Source of the DNA: JAGTVB01 sp964624765
GTDB lineage: Bacteria; Pseudomonadota; Gammaproteobacteria; HK1
Assembly: GCA_964624765.1 (NCBI GenBank)
Contig: CAZUZO010000143.1
Location: forward strand, 1 to 8,037
Direction: 5' to 3'
Length of the DNA stretch: 8,037 nt
This document shows, piece after piece, positions 5,819 to 8,037 of this stretch. The notes beneath the pieces are model-generated. The model saw only the letters and a program-made list of their open reading frames with translations, was not told the DNA's origin and did no database searches. The position numbers and the translations under genes were made by a program. The stretch's first letter is position 1; each line of letters begins with the position of its first letter.

Positions 5819-6874
5819 ATGGGGGCTAAGCCGAAGATCGCGATACCGGTAGGCGATCCGGCCGGCATCGGGCCGGAGATCGTGGTTAAGGCGCTCAACG
5901 AGCCGACACTCTACGAGATTTGCCGTCCGCTGGTGATCGGCGACTACGGTGTCGTGGAGATGGCGCTACGGACGAGCGGACTTGACGCGAGAGTGGCGCA
6001 AACCACTTCTCCTGAAGAAGGTCGCTACCAGATAGGCACGCTTGATCTTTATGCCGTGCACAGTGCCGATGTCGGCACGATGGCCATGGGCAAGCCCCAA
6101 GCAGCCTGTGGAAAAGCTGCGTTCGCTTATATCGAACGGGCAGTGGCGTTGGCCGTGGCACGGCAGGTTGACGCCATCGCAACGGCACCGATCAACAAGG
6201 AATCGCTTAAGGCAGCTGGAGTGCCCTATATTGGCCATACTGAAATGCTGGCGGAATTGACGGCGACTGCCGATCCCTTGACCCTGTTTGAGGTCAGAGG
6301 GTTGCGTGTTTTTTTTCTGACTCGCCATGTGGCGCTGCGTGATGCCTGTGAGCTCATTACCCGAGACCGTGTGCTCGATTACATTCTGCGTGGGACGACG
6401 GCGCTCAAGCGACTCGGTGTGACAGAGGGTACGATGGCGGTGGCCGGGGTCAATCCCCATGCGGGAGAGCATGGTTTGTTCGGTCGAGAGGAATGCGATC
6501 ATATCGAGCCGGCAGTGAGAGAAGCCCAGTCCATCGGCATAGACGTAGTGGGACCGATACCGGCAGATTCTGTCTTTCACTTTGCGCTCGAAGGACGATA
6601 CACCTCGGTGCTTTCTATGTACCACGATCAGGGGCATGTGGCCTGTAAGACCCTGGATTTCGAGCGCACCATCGCTATCACCAACGGCTTACCTTTTCTG
6701 CGCACCTCCGTCGACCATGGGACAGCCTTTGACATCGCCGGGCAAGGAGTGGCCAGTCCGGTGAGTATGGTGGAGGCCATCCGATTAGCTGCCAAGTATG
6801 CCCCCTATTTCACCGGCGCTGCTGACGTTGGGGACCTAGGTCAAGGCTCTCCGGCCGGAAGTCTTCATCGGTGA
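5819..6874 (+). CDS. pdxA: PdxA-family dehydrogenase, PdxA2-like
   Basis: This is a 351-residue metal- and NAD-dependent oxidative decarboxylase of the PdxA family. Family members oxidise 4-hydroxythreonine 4-phosphate (PdxA, B6 synthesis) or 4-phospho-D-threonate/erythronate (PdxA2, sugar-acid catabolism). Motifs are GDPAGIGPE (12-20), ATAPINKESL (121-130), metal-ligand histidines H140 (IGHTE), H214 (NPHAGE) and H269 (YHDQGH), and TSVDHGTAFDIAG (296-308). From memory of both branches, the GDPAGIGPE start, ATAPINKE, AGVNPHAGEHGLFG, MYHDQGH and HGTAFDIA are closer to PdxA2 than to E. coli PdxA. The companion sugar-acid kinase gene (DtnK type) is not in this window, and neither are the surA and ksgA genes that often flank true pdxA. 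PdxS/PdxT nearby make a DXP-pathway role unnecessary, but a B6 role is not excluded. I chose ATG 5819 because of GAGGAG at 5803-5808. Confidence 0.88.
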   Translation: MGAKPKIAIPVGDPAGIGPEIVVKALNEPTLYEICRPLVIGDYGVVEMALRTSGLDARVAQTTSPEEGRYQIGTLDLYAVHSADVGTMAMGKPQAACGKAAFAYIERAVALAVARQVDAIATAPINKESLKAAGVPYIGHTEMLAELTATADPLTLFEVRGLRVFFLTRHVALRDACELITRDRVLDYILRGTTALKRLGVTEGTMAVAGVNPHAGEHGLFGREECDHIEPAVREAQSIGIDVVGPIPADSVFHFALEGRYTSVLSMYHDQGHVACKTLDFERTIAITNGLPFLRTSVDHGTAFDIAGQGVASPVSMVEAIRLAAKYAPYFTGAADVGDLGQGSPAGSLHR

Positions 6875-6892
6875 GTAAGAGGGTGACGCCCT

Positions 6893-7420
6893 TTGGTGGA
6901 TGAACGGTCAGGCGGGGTGGCGGGTCAAGCCCGGGGCGCTGCCTACTCTATGGATGCGTTGATCGCCCAGACGCGGCGTTTGGCAGCGGAGTTTCGGGCA
7001 CTCACCGGAAAGCCTCTGCCAGTCAGTGGCGAGATCGCTCAGTACGATGCATGCCGGCTACTCAACCTCAAGCCCGCATCCCCTGGAACGGGCGGCTACG
7101 ATGCAATCGGTCTTGAGCATCGCGCCGGCCAGCGCATTCAAATCAAAGGGCGGGTCGTTTCCCAGGAAGGGCGCATTGCCCATCGTATCGGTCAGCTTAA
7201 AATCGATCAAAACTGGGATATTCTGATGCTCGTATTGATGGACGAGCAGTTTCTGCCATCTCTCATCTACGAAGCCAAGCGAGCGGTCATCGAAGCCTAC
7301 TTAAGCGACGCAGAGGGTAGGAGCCGCAACAGGCGCGGAGTGATGTCGGTCGCGAGGTTTAAGAACATTGCACAGCTTGTTTGGTCACGGGAGGATGGCA
7401 GCTCAGTTGAGCTGTCCTAG
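6893..7420 (+). CDS. Conserved hypothetical protein, possible nuclease-like fold
   Basis: This is a small soluble protein whose function I do not recognise; it may belong to a DUF6998-like family, a recollection I cannot verify. From TTG 6893 it has 175 residues; GTG 6896 and ATG 6950 (156 residues, starting MDALIAQTRR) are alternatives. AGAGGG at 6878-6883 suits the upstream starts. A helical N-terminal part carries E48 (GEIAQYDAC). It is followed by GTGGYDAIG with D70, then RIQIKGR with Q83 and K85. The spacing E...D...(Q)xK resembles the PD-(D/E)XK nuclease core, with glutamine in place of the usual acid. The following segments, WDILMLVLMDE and LPSLIYEAKR, fit a strand and a helix. The gene starts 18 bases after the pdxA-like stop and is probably co-transcribed. 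There are no membrane segments. The catalytic prediction is inference only. Confidence 0.75.
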   Translation: MVDERSGGVAGQARGAAYSMDALIAQTRRLAAEFRALTGKPLPVSGEIAQYDACRLLNLKPASPGTGGYDAIGLEHRAGQRIQIKGRVVSQEGRIAHRIGQLKIDQNWDILMLVLMDEQFLPSLIYEAKRAVIEAYLSDAEGRSRNRRGVMSVARFKNIAQLVWSREDGSSVELS

Positions 7421-7436
7421 GTCGCGAAACGGGTCA

Positions 7437-7486
7437 GAATTTGGGGAAAAAGGCTGCTGTACGACTTGCTAGCCGCGTCGGGCGGT
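7437..7486 (+). repeat. Decayed left-end fragment of element B
   Basis: About 50 bases beginning GAATTTGGGG, preceded by TCA (7434-7436), align with the left third of element B. The clearest stretch runs from CTGCTGTACGAC through TAGCCGCGTCGGGCGGT, which differs from the B copies mainly by single substitutions. The similarity fades after about 7486, and no right end is visible before element A copy 3. It begins 16 bases after the stop codon of the preceding gene. It shares the plus orientation of the other B copies. Confidence 0.55.
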
Positions 7487-7566
7487 CCTGATCGTTTGTT
7501 TCCAGGAACTTAGAAGCCGCATTCCGGGCGCCCTGCAAATGCCCAAGATCGTTTCTAAAAGTCTTA

Positions 7567-7784
7567 GAAGCTGTTTCAAATAATGTCACGAGCGCCGGCA
7601 GAGCAAGGTTGCGCGGTGGCGACAAAATCGTCGGGAACGATTTTGAACAGCTGCAGGCTGGCCCTGAAGGGGCGAGCCCCAAGGATGGAGCGAGTCACAA
7701 CCGGAGTGTACAAGGGAGTGCATGAGGATTGCGAGCCGCCGTGCAACGCGTTCAGGCAAGCGCAGTAATTTTTGAAACAGCTTC
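7567..7784 (+). mobile_element. Element A copy 3, complete, with TIRs and TTA flanks
   Basis: This is the only complete, well preserved A copy, 218 bp. The termini GAAGCTGTTTCAAA (7567-7580) and TTTGAAACAGCTTC (7771-7784) are perfect 14-bp inverted repeats. TTA flanks both sides (7564-7566 and 7785-7787), as expected for a 3-bp TNA target duplication. Internal structures include the perfect 8-bp stem with 5-nt loop (7624-7644), the GCCC/GGGC hairpins and a TGTAC-N6-GTGCA stem with one change. There is no transposase. Open frames on the minus strand through the element are conserved between copies but have no family support. Confidence 0.87.
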
Positions 7785-7787
7785 TTA

Positions 7788-8037
7788 CGTCGAGGCCTTG
7801 GGTAATGCCAATTGCGTAAGCCCGGCCGTCCCCATAAGTGCCCCTGCGTAGGATCAGCCAACCACGCGTCTTGCGCTATGACCAAGGCGGTGCTGCGCGT
7901 TGGTCATCGATCCGCCGTTGATTCATCCTCAGGGTGCCGACCGTAACCGAATCCGTTCGCCGGCGGGGCGTCGCCACGACCTTGCGGTTGCCCAGATTGC
8001 CATCATTTTGACATCGGTTTGGAGTCATGGTTAACTC
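7788..8037. other. Unassigned sequence after element A copy 3
   Basis: In about 250 bases I find no open frame with recognisable protein features on either strand. Near the end, TTGACA (8008-8013) matches a -35 consensus but has no good -10 at the right distance. ATG 8027 follows GGAG (8021-8024) by only two bases, too close for a normal ribosome binding site. A gene may begin at or beyond the window edge, but this cannot be shown here. Confidence 0.4.
7878..7907. repeat. Inverted repeat ATGACCAA/TTGGTCAT
   Basis: This is a perfect 8-bp inverted repeat separated by 14 bases. It could be a hairpin or a dimeric protein binding site. There is no T-tract after it, so it does not look like a Rho-independent terminator. 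No adjacent gene is established to suggest a role. Confidence 0.35.

Noticed and set aside
5966..6637. 223-residue open frame on the minus strand
   Set aside because: It lies wholly opposite the well supported pdxA-like gene and has histidine/arginine-rich composition typical of antisense shadows.
7624..7644. Rho-independent terminator in element A
   Set aside because: The hairpin is perfect, but its stem is AT-rich and no free U-tract follows; the T-run is part of the stem.
7586..7885. Minus-strand open frame through element A copy 3, with a similar frame in the other A copies (shared HPWG and AVQNRS segments)
   Set aside because: The frame follows the repeat itself, uses arginine- and cysteine-rich low-complexity residues, has different ends in each copy, and matches no family I recognise. 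Conservation is explained by the DNA repeat.
8008..8037. Promoter and gene start at the right edge (TTGACA and ATG 8027)
   Set aside because: No matching -10 at normal spacing and the GGAG is only two bases from the ATG; too little sequence to support a gene.

Overview
The window reads as a chromosomal piece of a moderately GC-rich proteobacterium, most likely a gammaproteobacterium. The main evidence is the gene order holB-pilZ-tatD, which matches the order known from Pseudomonas and relatives, and a PilZ of the founding type IV pilus type. Seven protein genes are supported. None is a transposase, phage or plasmid gene, and no rRNA, tRNA or CRISPR array was seen.

Layout. Positions 1-168 are the right part of a short repeat, called element A here. 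holB (clamp-loader delta prime) follows at 239-1258. A second element A (1246-1459) lies between holB and pilZ (1481-1825), and tatD (1832-2629) follows pilZ closely. A different short element, B (2658-2798), fills the space between tatD and a convergent class V aminotransferase gene on the minus strand (2778-3941). A divergent intergenic region leads to pdxS (4117-5040) and pdxT (5043-5633), the two subunits of the ribose-5-phosphate-dependent PLP synthase. A second, better preserved element B (5649-5790) separates pdxT from a PdxA-family dehydrogenase gene (5819-6874). A small gene of unknown function with a possible PD-(D/E)XK-like core follows (6893-7420). The last 617 bases hold no convincing gene. 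They contain a decayed B fragment (about 7437-7486), a complete element A (7567-7784) and about 250 bases of unassigned sequence.

How the genes fit together. holB serves replication, pilZ serves type IV pilus assembly, and tatD encodes a metal-dependent nuclease; their grouping is a conserved neighbourhood rather than a pathway. pdxS and pdxT make pyridoxal 5'-phosphate directly. The neighbouring aminotransferase uses that cofactor. The PdxA-like protein resembles the PdxA2 branch (4-phospho-D-threonate dehydrogenase) more than the PdxA of the DXP-dependent B6 pathway, so it need not be a redundant B6 enzyme.

The most unusual content is the repeats. Elements A (about 218 bp) and B (about 142 bp) carry terminal inverted repeats, and the best copies are flanked by 3-bp TNA repeats (TTA for A, TCA for B). 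They look like non-autonomous miniature transposable elements. Compared in opposite orientation, A and B share both subterminal modules, and A has about 75 extra central bases rich in hairpins. Two host genes, holB and the aminotransferase gene, end inside degenerate element termini.
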